Under the pieces are notes generated by a model. The model was not told where the DNA came from and searched no databases. It saw only the letters and a list, made by a program, of their open reading frames with translations. This document shows, piece by piece, positions 5,333 through 13,646 of a DNA stretch of 16,646 bases (position 1 is the stretch's first letter; the number at the start of each line of letters is the position of its first letter). The DNA lies in NCBI GenBank assembly GCA_944363685.1, contig CALVUV010000016.1, positions 1-16,646 on the forward strand. Direction: 5' to 3'. Source of the stretch: an uncultured Bacilli bacterium. Its GTDB lineage: Bacteria; Bacillota_I; Bacilli_A; RF39; UBA660. A program made the position numbers and the translations under genes.

Positions 5333-6186
5333 AAAGATTTAAGGCAACTAAAATAGCTAGTTTCTTAGGAATATTTTTTAATCTATTTCTTTTTATAATT
5401 AAATTCATCACAGCATTTATAACTTCAAGTCAAGCGATGATAGCAGATGCAATTAATAGTTTAGGAGATATCTTCTCATCACTTATGACTTTAATAGGTA
5501 ATAAAATAGCAAGTAAACCCAAAGATGATGATCATAACTTAGGTCACGGTAAAGCTGAATATATTTATTCACTATTAATTAGTATTGTTATAATAATAGT
5601 AGCACTTACTTTATTTAAAGATTCATTTGAATCTATCTTTAATAGAAGTAATTATACATTTTCATATCTTTTAATAATAGTCTGTATTATTACTATTGTA
5701 ATTAAACTATCTTTATTTATATACACTAATAAACTATCTAAGAGTTTAAACAGTCTATTATTAAAAGCTAACTCTAAAGATCATTTATATGATGCTATTA
5801 TTACGATAATTAACCTTATATCAATATTTCTAACTAATATAGGTATCTATTTTGTTGATGGAGTAGTAGGTGTATTAATAGCAATATGGATATTAGTTAG
5901 TGGTATTAAAATATTTAAAGAAAGTTATGATGTTTTAATGGATAAATCAATAGATAATATTACTAAAGAAAAAGTTTTAAGTGTTGTAGAAAAATATAGT
6001 GAAGTAAAGAAGATAAATCATTTTAATGCCACTCCAGTGGGTTATAAATATCAAATATCATTTACAATCTTTGTTGATGGTAATATGTCTACATATGCTT
6101 CTCATGATATTGCCAATAAAATAGAACGTGAACTAGAACAATTTGATGAAATATATTTAACAGTAATACATGTTAATCCAATCTAG
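5329..6186 (+). CDS. Cation diffusion facilitator, probably Mn(II) efflux type
   Basis: 285 residues with about six transmembrane helices, then a cytoplasmic domain (about 200-285), the standard CDF plan. These proteins export divalent metal in exchange for protons. The transport site aligned to the FieF D45/D49/H153/D157 pattern reads N43-x-x-x-D47 in the second helix (IADAINSLGD) and D151-x-x-x-D155 in the fifth (SKDHLYDAI). An N-D-D-D site is associated with manganese exporters such as pneumococcal MntE, while Zn exporters usually have H-D-H-D. The loop motif GHGKAEY (72-78) is also present. The start ATG overlaps the preceding TGA, with AAGGTG upstream. Metal choice is inferred from these residues. 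Confidence 0.88.
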   Translation: MKRFKATKIASFLGIFFNLFLFIIKFITAFITSSQAMIADAINSLGDIFSSLMTLIGNKIASKPKDDDHNLGHGKAEYIYSLLISIVIIIVALTLFKDSFESIFNRSNYTFSYLLIIVCIITIVIKLSLFIYTNKLSKSLNSLLLKANSKDHLYDAIITIINLISIFLTNIGIYFVDGVVGVLIAIWILVSGIKIFKESYDVLMDKSIDNITKEKVLSVVEKYSEVKKINHFNATPVGYKYQISFTIFVDGNMSTYASHDIANKIERELEQFDEIYLTVIHVNPI

Positions 6187-6199
6187 AAAGGAACTCATT

Positions 6200-6310
6200 A
6201 TGGAAAATAATGATTTATTTAAAGAGTTAGAAGAGAAAGTTATAAATATCAAAATAAATATTATGATTAAAAATATATTTTCTTTGCTAAATTTTAAAAA
6301 TAGTATATAA
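6200..6310 (+). CDS. Small 36-codon ORF, unrecognised
   Basis: The ATG at 6200 has a good ribosome binding site, AAAGGA (6187-6192), seven bases upstream, just after the CDF stop. The peptide starts MENNDLFKELEEKV and continues as an amphipathic Ile/Lys/Asn-rich helix to ...LLNFKNSI. The TAA stop is embedded in the TATAAT of the next promoter. It may be a real small protein, the truncated start of a lost gene, or chance in AT-rich DNA. Confidence 0.35.
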   Translation: MENNDLFKELEEKVINIKINIMIKNIFSLLNFKNSI

Positions 6311-6311
6311 T
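6284..6311 (+). promoter_or_regulatory. Promoter of the 6329 gene
   Basis: TTGCTA (6284-6289), a 16-base spacer and consensus TATAAT (6306-6311). The predicted start near 6318 falls on the first base of the ribosome binding site AAGGAG (6318-6323), so the leader would be only about 11 nt. Confidence 0.55.
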
Positions 6312-6328
6312 AGGTCCAAGGAGTGGTT

Positions 6329-7300
6329 ATGTTGAATAAAGATTATGAAAAAGTTTATGCAAGAACATTTTTAAATGAAGTTAAAAGTCAAGTAAGACAA
6401 AATAATATGAAAATTGAAGGGGATAAGGAAAAAGAAGTAGACTTAAAACTAGAAGAAGTTATAAAAGATTTATCTTTTGAAGACAAGGGAAATGTTACTC
6501 AGTATATAGTAAAATCATTGCTTTCTACTAATAAAGAAGAAACAGAAAGAATTTTATCTACTTTAATAGTATATTATGCTGCTTTATACAATGACAATGT
6601 TGATTTGTTAATGGAACTTTTAAATAATGAATTTGATTTTGGATATAGGAGACATGCTCTTAATATAGGAGTTTTAGATAAAAGAATATCATCTAAGTTT
6701 GCAAGAGAAGACTATATTAAATTAGTAAAATGTCAAAGTAAATCATTTAATAATTTTTATTGTGGCCTATCATATTTTTATAGAAAAAAAGAGGATGATT
6801 TTTATATAGATAAATTTTCTAATATTATGAAAGAAACTATGCCATCATTAGAAACTGAAGAAATGAAAACACCTTTTTCAGGGGTAGGAACACCTAATAT
6901 TATAAAGGCATTAGAATATTTTGATGAAGATGCAATACTAAATGCAAGTAAAAAACAAAGAGATTTTATCATAGATGAGAGTGATAGTTATTTAGATGAT
7001 ATGAACGAAAATGATGTTAATCGGGTTAATGATTTCCTTAAAAATACTGATATTAACTTAGCATTGTTTGAACTTATTAATCTTTTTCCATACTTTACTG
7101 ATGAAGAAATTATAAAAATTGATAAATTATTTAATAAAAATTGGGAATTACATAATGGCTTAATGGTAAAAAATAAAGAAAATAACATTAGGTACTTTGA
7201 TATTAATAGACTTAAAGATATACTAGCTGGTGAAGATAATATTAAAAATGAGGGAATTGTTAAAAAGAAAATATTTCTATGGTTTAGGAGAAATAAATAG
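6329..7300 (+). CDS. Unrecognised helical protein
   Basis: 323 residues from ATG 6329, five bases after AAGGAG (6318-6323). The in-frame GTG at 6323 overlaps that site and is rejected; the adjacent TTG at 6332 is a possible alternative. The protein is soluble, acidic and mostly helical. Residues around 85-125 (IVYYAALYNDNVDLLMELLN, then FDFGYRRHALNIG) have the helix-turn-helix spacing of an ankyrin- or HEAT-like repeat, but I cannot show repeated units. The C-terminus ends basic (KKKIFLWFRRNK). There is no signal peptide or membrane span. It has its own promoter and no operon partner. No family is recognised. Confidence 0.7.
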   Translation: MLNKDYEKVYARTFLNEVKSQVRQNNMKIEGDKEKEVDLKLEEVIKDLSFEDKGNVTQYIVKSLLSTNKEETERILSTLIVYYAALYNDNVDLLMELLNNEFDFGYRRHALNIGVLDKRISSKFAREDYIKLVKCQSKSFNNFYCGLSYFYRKKEDDFYIDKFSNIMKETMPSLETEEMKTPFSGVGTPNIIKALEYFDEDAILNASKKQRDFIIDESDSYLDDMNENDVNRVNDFLKNTDINLALFELINLFPYFTDEEIIKIDKLFNKNWELHNGLMVKNKENNIRYFDINRLKDILAGEDNIKNEGIVKKKIFLWFRRNK

Positions 7301-7330
7301 TTATTTTTCCTTTTAAATGCAACAATAGTA

Positions 7331-7339
7331 TGATATAAT
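7331..7339 (+). promoter_or_regulatory. Extended -10 promoter of the pyrophosphatase gene
   Basis: TGA-TATAAT, an extended -10 element with consensus hexamer 7334-7339. The -35 region is poor (TTTTAA, 7311-7316). The predicted start is near 7346, and the ribosome binding site is AAGGA (7354-7358). Confidence 0.6.
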
Positions 7340-7364
7340 CTACAAGTAGAAAGAAGGAATTATT

Positions 7365-8987
7365 ATGGATAAAATATTTGTATTTGGACATCGTAAACCT
7401 GATACAGATTCAGTTAGTGCAGCGATTAGTTATGCTAACTTAAAAAAAGAATTAGGTTTTAATACAGAACCAAGAATATTAAGTGCTATTAATAAAGAAA
7501 CTAAATATGCACTAGATTATTTTAAAGTAAAAGAACCAAAATATTTAAATGATGTAAAATTACAATTAAAAGATGTTAATTATCATAAAGGTTATTTCTT
7601 AAATGAAAAAGAATCTACTTATGATAGTTATCTTTATATGTTAAAAGAAGGACTTACTGGTGTACCTATTGTTGATGATAATAATATGTATAAAGGAATA
7701 GTTACTATTAAAGACTTAGCACATGCTTTTATTGATACTAAAGTAGAACATTTAAACACTAGTTATAGTAATTTATTAGAAGTATTACATGGTAAAGAAA
7801 TAAATAAAGTAGATGAGGAGATTAAAGGTAATATCTTAGCAGTCGCTTATCGTAGTACTACTTTTATTACTAATGTTAAATTAACTCCTGATGATATCTT
7901 AATAGTAGGAGATAGACATAGTATTATTGAATATGCTGTTAATTCTAAAGTAAAATTAATTATTTTATCAGGGGATTCTTATATTAAAGATGAACATATT
8001 AAAATCGCTAAAGAAAATGGTGTAAATATTATTAGAAGTAGTTATGATACTTATCATATCGCTAAGTTAATAAGTCTTTCTAATTTTATTAAAACTATGA
8101 AAAAATCTACTAAAGATAGTGTTTATTTTGATGAATTTACTTATGTTGATGATATTTTAGATATTAATAAAAAATTAAGACATACTAACTATCCTGTTGT
8201 AGATAGTAAAACAGGTAAATGTTTAGGACTTTTAAAAATTACTGATTTAGATTCTAAAAATCCTAAGAAAGTAATATTAGTTGATCATAATGAAAAGAAA
8301 CAAAGTGCTGAAGGTCTTGATGAAGCGGAAATTATGGAAATAGTTGATCATCATAACTTAGGTAGTATTACAACAAGTAATCCTATTAACTTTAGAAATA
8401 TGGCTGTAGGATCTAGTTGTACTATTGTATATTCTTTATATAAAGAAAGAAATATAGAAATACCTAAGAAAATAGCAGGACTTATGTTATCAGGAATAGT
8501 ATCAGATACTTTAATATTAAAGTCACCTACAACAACTGATTTAGATAGAAAAGCAGTTGAAGAGTTATCTACTATTGCAGATGTTAATTATGAAGAATAT
8601 GGTCTTAACTTAATAAAAGCAGGAACATCTTTAGATGGAATGGAACCTACAGATGTTTTATATAATGACTTTAAACTATATACAGTAGATGATAATACTT
8701 TAGGAATAGGACAATTCTTTACTACTAACTTTGATGAAATTTCTAAAGATTTAGAAAACTACTTATCTGTATTAGATAAAGAAGCAGAAGCGAATAATTA
8801 TAGTTTACTTGCATTATATATCACTGATATTATTAAAAATGGTTCTTATGTTTTATACAACAGAAAAGCTAAAGATTTAATGGATCAAGCATATGATATG
8901 GATTTTAGTGAAGGAGAATATTTACAAGATTGTGTATCTCGTAAGAAAAATGTTGTTCCTGTTCTAATGTCTAGTTTTGAAAAATAG
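7365..8987 (+). CDS. ppaC: Family II inorganic pyrophosphatase with CBS and DRTGG regulatory insert
   Basis: Hydrolyses pyrophosphate to phosphate, pulling biosynthetic reactions forward; family II enzymes use Mn(II) or Co(II). 540 residues. The DHH metal-site motifs are split by a regulatory insert: GHRKPDTDS (8-16, with H9, D13, D15), then a CBS half (about 65-125), a DRTGG-like region (about 150-240), a second CBS half (about 245-300), then VDHNE (306-310) and VDHH (327-330). The C-terminal DHHA2 domain ends with the substrate motif SRKK followed by NVVPVL. Enzymes of this architecture, as in Clostridium perfringens, are inhibited by AMP/ADP and activated by diadenosine polyphosphates. The plain enzymes are about 310 residues, so this is the long, nucleotide-sensing type. 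Monocistronic, with its own promoter and a strong terminator. Confidence 0.93.
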   Translation: MDKIFVFGHRKPDTDSVSAAISYANLKKELGFNTEPRILSAINKETKYALDYFKVKEPKYLNDVKLQLKDVNYHKGYFLNEKESTYDSYLYMLKEGLTGVPIVDDNNMYKGIVTIKDLAHAFIDTKVEHLNTSYSNLLEVLHGKEINKVDEEIKGNILAVAYRSTTFITNVKLTPDDILIVGDRHSIIEYAVNSKVKLIILSGDSYIKDEHIKIAKENGVNIIRSSYDTYHIAKLISLSNFIKTMKKSTKDSVYFDEFTYVDDILDINKKLRHTNYPVVDSKTGKCLGLLKITDLDSKNPKKVILVDHNEKKQSAEGLDEAEIMEIVDHHNLGSITTSNPINFRNMAVGSSCTIVYSLYKERNIEIPKKIAGLMLSGIVSDTLILKSPTTTDLDRKAVEELSTIADVNYEEYGLNLIKAGTSLDGMEPTDVLYNDFKLYTVDDNTLGIGQFFTTNFDEISKDLENYLSVLDKEAEANNYSLLALYITDIIKNGSYVLYNRKAKDLMDQAYDMDFSEGEYLQDCVSRKKNVVPVLMSSFEK

Positions 8988-9010
8988 TATAGTTTTGACT
9001 ATACTTTTTT
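8986..9010 (+). terminator. Intrinsic terminator after the pyrophosphatase gene
   Basis: AGTATAGT (8986-8993) pairs perfectly with ACTATACT (8998-9005) around TTTG, followed by a run of T to 9010. The stem begins within the TAG stop codon. Confidence 0.85.
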
Positions 9011-9022
9011 CTTTGCTTGATT

Positions 9023-9028
9023 TATAAT
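9023..9028 (+). promoter_or_regulatory. Possible -10 box for the 9055 gene
   Basis: Consensus TATAAT lies between the terminator and the 9055 gene. No convincing -35 is at the right distance; TTGACT at 8995-9000 is 22 bases away and inside the terminator. Confidence 0.35.
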
Positions 9029-9054
9029 AAAATTCATTAAAAAGAGGTGCCTAA

Positions 9055-9777
9055 ATGAATGAAGTAGTAAATTGTAAAGAAATATTAGATTATGTTTTAA
9101 GAAAAAAATCACCAAAAGATGATGATATTCTAAGTAAAGATGAAAGATTTAAAATAATAAATGAAGAAAAAGTTGATAAAGAAGTGTATTTGTACTTAAA
9201 AGAAATATTACAACCTTTAAAAATTGAAATAGTAGGAGATTACGAAGGACAAACTTTAGAGTTAATGCGAAATAGATATTTAGAAAGATGGTGCTTTCAA
9301 ACTACTGAAAGTTCTATAGTTTTCTTTAATGATTCTGATTATATAGAAAGAGGTAATTTAAAATTTAATAAATTTAAGTATTATTGGCATTCTTGGATTA
9401 ATTTTAAATATAAAGATAAAGAATACACTTTTGATCCTTGTTTAAATATCATTTGTAAAAAACAATTATATAAAGATATATTTGAAACAGATGTAAGGGG
9501 AAGCATTTCTTCTTTAAAAGTTAGGAACTATTTAATAGACTATATCTTAAACTATAAACCAAAGGAATTAGATATGAGTGAAAAATCTATTAGAAGAAGA
9601 AAAATAGTAGAAGATTTTTTTATCCAATATAATGTAAAAATTAATAAAAATGAAATAAAAATAGTAGGAAATGATGATGTTAATAGTCCAATGTATAGAA
9701 ATAGTACAGGATATATTGCAGATATTAATGATGGAAAGATTAAAAAGTTAGTAGCAAGATTTTATGAGAATAGTTGA
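9055..9777 (+). CDS. Unrecognised protein with a transglutaminase-like Cys-His-Asp triad
   Basis: 240 residues, ATG five bases after GAGGTG (9044-9049). The middle resembles papain-like transglutaminase folds: a Trp-Cys on a helix (RWCFQTTE, C80), a strand with His (YYWHSWINF, H112), and a strand with Asp followed by Pro-Cys (EYTFDPCL, D127). Order and spacing (32 and 15 residues) fit a Cys-His-Asp catalytic triad. No signal peptide or membrane helix is present, so it would act in the cytoplasm. It has a helical N-terminal part and a basic C-terminal part with SIRRRK. It is monocistronic between a terminator and the uppP promoter. Family assignment is an inference from motif spacing; substrate and activity are unknown, and a non-catalytic member is possible. 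Confidence 0.7.
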   Translation: MNEVVNCKEILDYVLRKKSPKDDDILSKDERFKIINEEKVDKEVYLYLKEILQPLKIEIVGDYEGQTLELMRNRYLERWCFQTTESSIVFFNDSDYIERGNLKFNKFKYYWHSWINFKYKDKEYTFDPCLNIICKKQLYKDIFETDVRGSISSLKVRNYLIDYILNYKPKELDMSEKSIRRRKIVEDFFIQYNVKINKNEIKIVGNDDVNSPMYRNSTGYIADINDGKIKKLVARFYENS

Positions 9778-9829
9778 TGTTTATATTTGTCTAGTTTAAC
9801 TTTTAATTCTTTCTTTTATTATTCATTAA

Positions 9830-9838
9830 TGATATAAT
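9830..9838 (+). promoter_or_regulatory. Extended -10 promoter of the uppP operon
   Basis: TGA-TATAAT, with the consensus hexamer at 9833-9838 and a T-rich region upstream but no clear -35. The leader is about 19 nt and contains AGAGG (9851-9855). Confidence 0.55.
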
Positions 9839-9863
9839 TGTAAGAAGAAAAGAGGTTAAAATT

Positions 9864-10685
9864 ATGCAAGATATCATTAATACAATTATTTTAGGAATTA
9901 TACAGGGGATTGCAGAGTTCCTTCCTATATCAAGTAGTGCTCATTTAATAATCTTTAGAGATTTATTTGGAATAGGTGCATCAATGTCATCTAAAGTAGA
10001 TTTATGTTTTGATTTAGCACTACACGTTGGTACTCTTTTAGCTATTGCTGTCTTCTTCTTTAAAGACTTCTTAAATATGGTAATTAAAGGATTTACTAAA
10101 GGAGTTAAAGATAGTAATGGTAAATTATTTTGGCAAATAGTAGTTGCTACTATTCCTGCTGCTATTGTTGGAGTTTTATTTGAAAGTGTAATAGAAAAAG
10201 CAATCAGAACAAATTACATCTTAATCGCTTGTGCTCTAATCGTTATGGGTGTAATTATCTACTTAGTAGATAAAAAGAGTAAAGAAGAAAAAAATACTAA
10301 AGAAATATCTTTTAAAGATGCAATACTAATTGGTTGTTCTCAAGTATTTGCATTAATACCAGGTTTTTCTCGTAGTGGTACAACAATTGCTTGTGCAAGA
10401 GCCTTAAAAGTAGATAGAGAATCTGCTGCTAAATTTTCTTTCTATCTATCTGCTCCTGTAGTATTAGGTGCTGCCACACTTCAACTATTAGATAGTGGTA
10501 CTATTAGTTTAATAATGGATAATGCCTCTATCTTTATATTAGGTATTGTAATATCGTTTATTACAGGTTTAATTTGTATTAAATTCTTATTACAATATTT
10601 AAGAAAACACGACTTTAAACTATTTATGATTTATCGTATTATTCTAGCTTTAATTGTTATTGTAACTGTATTATTAAGGATGTGA
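9864..10685 (+). CDS. uppP: Undecaprenyl-diphosphatase
   Basis: An integral membrane phosphatase that converts undecaprenyl diphosphate to the monophosphate carrier reused in peptidoglycan and other wall synthesis; overexpression is linked to bacitracin resistance. 273 residues, the family length, with about eight hydrophobic segments. Both signatures are present: QGIAEFLPISSSAHL (14-28, catalytic Glu18, His27) and PGFSRSGTT (166-174, Arg170). Family consensus has SSSGHL; here it is SSSAHL. AGAGG precedes the ATG. It is first in an operon with the ZIP transporter (6-base gap) and the CmpB-like protein. It complements the downstream wall genes murG and murB. Confidence 0.95.
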   Translation: MQDIINTIILGIIQGIAEFLPISSSAHLIIFRDLFGIGASMSSKVDLCFDLALHVGTLLAIAVFFFKDFLNMVIKGFTKGVKDSNGKLFWQIVVATIPAAIVGVLFESVIEKAIRTNYILIACALIVMGVIIYLVDKKSKEEKNTKEISFKDAILIGCSQVFALIPGFSRSGTTIACARALKVDRESAAKFSFYLSAPVVLGAATLQLLDSGTISLIMDNASIFILGIVISFITGLICIKFLLQYLRKHDFKLFMIYRIILALIVIVTVLLRM

Positions 10686-10691
10686 TTATTT

Positions 10692-11441
10692 ATGAGTAAC
10701 ACACTAGCTTTATTTATAACATTTCTTTTAGGAGTATTTATCCTAATAGGAACAATCATTTCATTTTTTATAAAAAAACAAGATAAAGTCCTAGATTTTA
10801 TCTTTGCCTTAGCACTATCTCTATTATCTACATTAATAATAATAGATTTACTACCAGAAATAATAGAGCATCTAGGTATAACTTATATTTATTTATTCTT
10901 ATTATTTGGTATGTTAGGATTACTAATATTTAAAGTAATAGATGACTTTGTTCCTGAACACGAAGACCATAAATTAACTAAAAAAGAAGTAAAGAAAAAC
11001 TATAGTCATATTGGTCTACTTGCTACAATCGCTTTAATTATTCATAATATAGTAGAGGGTATGGCTATCTATTTGTCAGCTTGTAACAATATTTCTCTTG
11101 GACTTGTTATGAGTATAGGAGTAGGACTTCATAATATCCCTTTAGGTATAATTATAACTACCACACTACGAGTTAGTGATGCTAAAAGTAAAGATTATGT
11201 TATTCTATTAGGAAGCCTTTTCCTATCAAGTTTTGTAGGAGGAATTATACCTTACTTATTAAACTTAAACACTGTAAGTGATACGCTTATTGGGTCCTTA
11301 CTTTCTCTTACTCTAGGAATGCTTCTATATATTATTATCTTCGAACTATGGCCTAAAGTTATTAAAACTAGAAATAAAAAGATTACTATTATTGGATTAA
11401 TATCAGGAGTAATATTACTATTATTAAGTTTATTAATCTAA
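10692..11441 (+). CDS. ZIP family divalent metal transporter
   Basis: 249 residues with about eight hydrophobic helices, a charged His-containing loop (about 88-106) between helices 3 and 4, and paired ZIP motifs H118-N-I-V-E122-G in helix 4 and H147-N-I-P-L151-G in helix 5. ZIP proteins import Zn, Fe or Mn into the cytoplasm. The second motif has Leu where the usual HNxPEG carries a metal-ligand Glu, so the binuclear site may be reduced to one metal. AAGGA (10676-10680) overlaps the end of uppP. It is co-transcribed with uppP. The metal is not predictable. Confidence 0.85.
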   Translation: MSNTLALFITFLLGVFILIGTIISFFIKKQDKVLDFIFALALSLLSTLIIIDLLPEIIEHLGITYIYLFLLFGMLGLLIFKVIDDFVPEHEDHKLTKKEVKKNYSHIGLLATIALIIHNIVEGMAIYLSACNNISLGLVMSIGVGLHNIPLGIIITTTLRVSDAKSKDYVILLGSLFLSSFVGGIIPYLLNLNTVSDTLIGSLLSLTLGMLLYIIIFELWPKVIKTRNKKITIIGLISGVILLLLSLLI

Positions 11442-11453
11442 TGGAGGAATATT

Positions 11454-12164
11454 ATGCTAGATAAATTTTTGTATTTGTTTTTATCATTTATGATTTATTC
11501 ATTCTTGGGATATATTATTGAAATAACAAACTGTTCTATTAGAGAAAAAAAATTAATTTTAAATAGAGGGTTCTTCTTAGGACCATATCTACCTATATAT
11601 GGTATTTCCTGTCTTTTAATGGGATTATTTATTTTAAGATATAAGAATGATTTGTTTACAGTCTTTGTTATGAGCGCATTTATTTCTACAACTCTAGAAT
11701 ATGTTACTAGTTATACATTAGAAAAAATCTTTAAAGCTAGATGGTGGGATTATACTGATCATAGATTTAATATAGAAGGTAGAGTATGTCTTGCTAATGC
11801 TTGTCTATTTGGAATTGGTGGTATTGCTTTTGTCTACTTACTTTATCCTTTTATAACACATCTCATAGGACTACTTCCACTTGTTCCTTTTAGAATAGTA
11901 TCAATTACTCTATTAATAATCTTCTTAACAGACGTAATTTTAACTATAACAACTCTTTGCCAAGTAAAAATATCTACTTTAAAATTTAAGAGTAAAGATG
12001 TAACAATGGAACTTACTAAAATAATAAGAAATGAATTAAAGTCTAGAAAAATCAAAACAAACTTTTTTGTTCGTCATATGTTAAATGCATTCCCTAAGAT
12101 TGATATAAAAGGAACAAATTCTCTGAGTATCTTAAAAAAATATGCAATAAAGAAGAAAAAATAA
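11454..12164 (+). CDS. CmpB-type putative ABC transporter permease (PF06541 family)
   Basis: 236 residues with about five membrane helices and a basic cytoplasmic tail ending in KKKK. The family hallmarks are clear: SFLGYIIE (16-23), NRGFFLGPYLPIYG (37-50) and WWDYTDHRFNIEGRVCL (97-113). The family is annotated as an ABC transporter permease on slim evidence; no ATPase gene is nearby and the real role is unknown. GGAGG lies ahead of the ATG, 12 bases after the ZIP gene, so it is the third gene of the uppP operon. Confidence 0.85.
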   Translation: MLDKFLYLFLSFMIYSFLGYIIEITNCSIREKKLILNRGFFLGPYLPIYGISCLLMGLFILRYKNDLFTVFVMSAFISTTLEYVTSYTLEKIFKARWWDYTDHRFNIEGRVCLANACLFGIGGIAFVYLLYPFITHLIGLLPLVPFRIVSITLLIIFLTDVILTITTLCQVKISTLKFKSKDVTMELTKIIRNELKSRKIKTNFFVRHMLNAFPKIDIKGTNSLSILKKYAIKKKK

Positions 12165-12216
12165 TTGTAAAGTTTTGTAGAACAGTTTATCAAGAGAAAA
12201 TAAATAATTTAAAATA

Positions 12217-12225
12217 TGTTATAAT
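12217..12225 (+). promoter_or_regulatory. Extended -10 promoter of the hexomutase-murG-murB-divIB operon
   Basis: TGT-TATAAT, consensus hexamer at 12220-12225, with no recognisable -35. The start is predicted near 12232, within a few bases of the GAGGG ribosome binding site. Confidence 0.55.
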
Positions 12226-12242
12226 TTATACGAGGGATGATA

Positions 12243-13616
12243 ATGAAAACAAAAAAAGATATCAATAAAAACATTTTTAGAGCCTATGATATTAGAGGAG
12301 TAGTACCAACAGATATTGATGTAGATACTTCCTATACTATTGGTCTTGCCTTTGGAAGTAAATTAAGAGATTTAGGAAAAGATAAATGTGTAGTAGGCCA
12401 TGATAATAGAATATCTTCTCCTGATTTACATCAAGCTTTAATCCAAGGATTAATTGAAACAGGTATAAATGTCTATGATTTATCTCTAACAACAACACCT
12501 ATGTATTATTATGCTTGTATAAATCTAGGAATAGATTCAGGTATTATGATAACCGCTAGTCATAATCCTAAAGATGAAAATGGTTTTAAGATAGCATTTA
12601 GTGATTATAATAATGCTAAAGGAAAAGAAATAACAGACTTTTATGATTATATAGAAAAAGGTAATTTTAAGACTGGTAGTGGTTCTATTACTAAAAAAGA
12701 TGTAAAGAAAGACTACTTTAAAGCACTTTTAGATAATTTATCTTTTGGTAGTAGAAAATTAAAAGTAGTATTAGATCCAGGTAATGGAACAACTTCAATT
12801 CTATTAGATGAACTATTTAAAAATGTTCCTGTTAATTATAAAATTATTAATGGAGAAAGTGATGGAACATTTCCTAATCATCACCCTGATCCATCTATTG
12901 AAAGTAATCTAGAAGAATTAAAAAGAGTAGTTAAAAATACTAAAGCAGATGTTGGTCTTGCTTTTGATGGAGATGGTGATAGAGTAGGTATTATTTCTAA
13001 TCTTGGAGAATTTATTCCAATGGATTATTATATGATTATAATAATTAGAGATATTATTAATAAAGTAGATAATAAAACATTTTTATATGATGTTAAATGT
13101 AGTAAATCTTTAGAAGATGAAATTATTAAACTTGGAGGTAAACCTTACTGTTATAGAACAGGTAACTCTTATACAAAAGCGAAAGTTAAAGAACTTGATC
13201 TTGCTTTTGGAGGAGAATTATCAGGACACGTTTATTTTAGAGATAAATTCTTAGGTTTTGATAGTGGTATTTATGCAGGACTTAGATTACTTGAAATATT
13301 ATCTAATACTAAAAAGACAGTTGATGATCTATTAGATGGTATTAATAAGTATTATTCTACACCTGAGACTAAATATAAATCTTTAGATGATAAAAAATAT
13401 TTGGTAGTAGAAAAAATTGAAGAGTATTGTAAAGATAAGAACTATACTTATAATAATATAGATGGAGTTAGAGTAACATTTTCTGATGGTTGGGCTAGTG
13501 TAAGAGCCTCTAATACAGGTCCTAATATTACAGGAAGATACGAAGCTAACACTGAAAAAAGATTAGAAGAAATAAAAGAAGAATTTGAAAGTTTAATTAC
13601 TAAATACAATAAATAA
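12243..13616 (+). CDS. Phosphomannomutase/phosphoglucomutase family enzyme
   Basis: Interconverts hexose 6- and 1-phosphates (alpha-D-phosphohexomutase superfamily), supplying sugar nucleotide precursors for wall and surface polymers. 457 residues from ATG 12243; an earlier in-frame ATG at 12237 directly abuts the GAGGG site (spacing zero), so the later one with a 6-base gap is chosen. All four family motifs are present: phosphoserine loop TASHNP (Ser106), metal loop DGDGDR (242-247), sugar loop GELSGH (324-329) and C-terminal phosphate loop RASNTGPNITGRYE. GELSGH and the overall length favour the bifunctional PMM/PGM (AlgC/ManB-like) type over GlmM, but substrate choice is not certain. It leads the murG-murB-divIB operon with a 30-base gap. 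Confidence 0.9.
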   Translation: MKTKKDINKNIFRAYDIRGVVPTDIDVDTSYTIGLAFGSKLRDLGKDKCVVGHDNRISSPDLHQALIQGLIETGINVYDLSLTTTPMYYYACINLGIDSGIMITASHNPKDENGFKIAFSDYNNAKGKEITDFYDYIEKGNFKTGSGSITKKDVKKDYFKALLDNLSFGSRKLKVVLDPGNGTTSILLDELFKNVPVNYKIINGESDGTFPNHHPDPSIESNLEELKRVVKNTKADVGLAFDGDGDRVGIISNLGEFIPMDYYMIIIIRDIINKVDNKTFLYDVKCSKSLEDEIIKLGGKPYCYRTGNSYTKAKVKELDLAFGGELSGHVYFRDKFLGFDSGIYAGLRLLEILSNTKKTVDDLLDGINKYYSTPETKYKSLDDKKYLVVEKIEEYCKDKNYTYNNIDGVRVTFSDGWASVRASNTGPNITGRYEANTEKRLEEIKEEFESLITKYNK

Positions 13617-13646
13617 ACATATCTTATACTAGGAAGGATGAATAAA

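Noticed and set aside
6988..7188. Minus-strand ORF inside the 6329 gene
   Set aside because: A Ser/Leu/Ile-rich mirror of an Asn/Asp/Lys-rich coding frame, without promoter or ribosome binding site.
11843..12055. Minus-strand ORF inside the CmpB-type gene
   Set aside because: It overlaps conserved coding sequence of the family and has no translation signals.
12165..12215. Terminator after the CmpB-type gene
   Set aside because: AAAGTTTTGTAGAACAGTTT has short complementary bits, but no stable hairpin followed by a T-run could be drawn.
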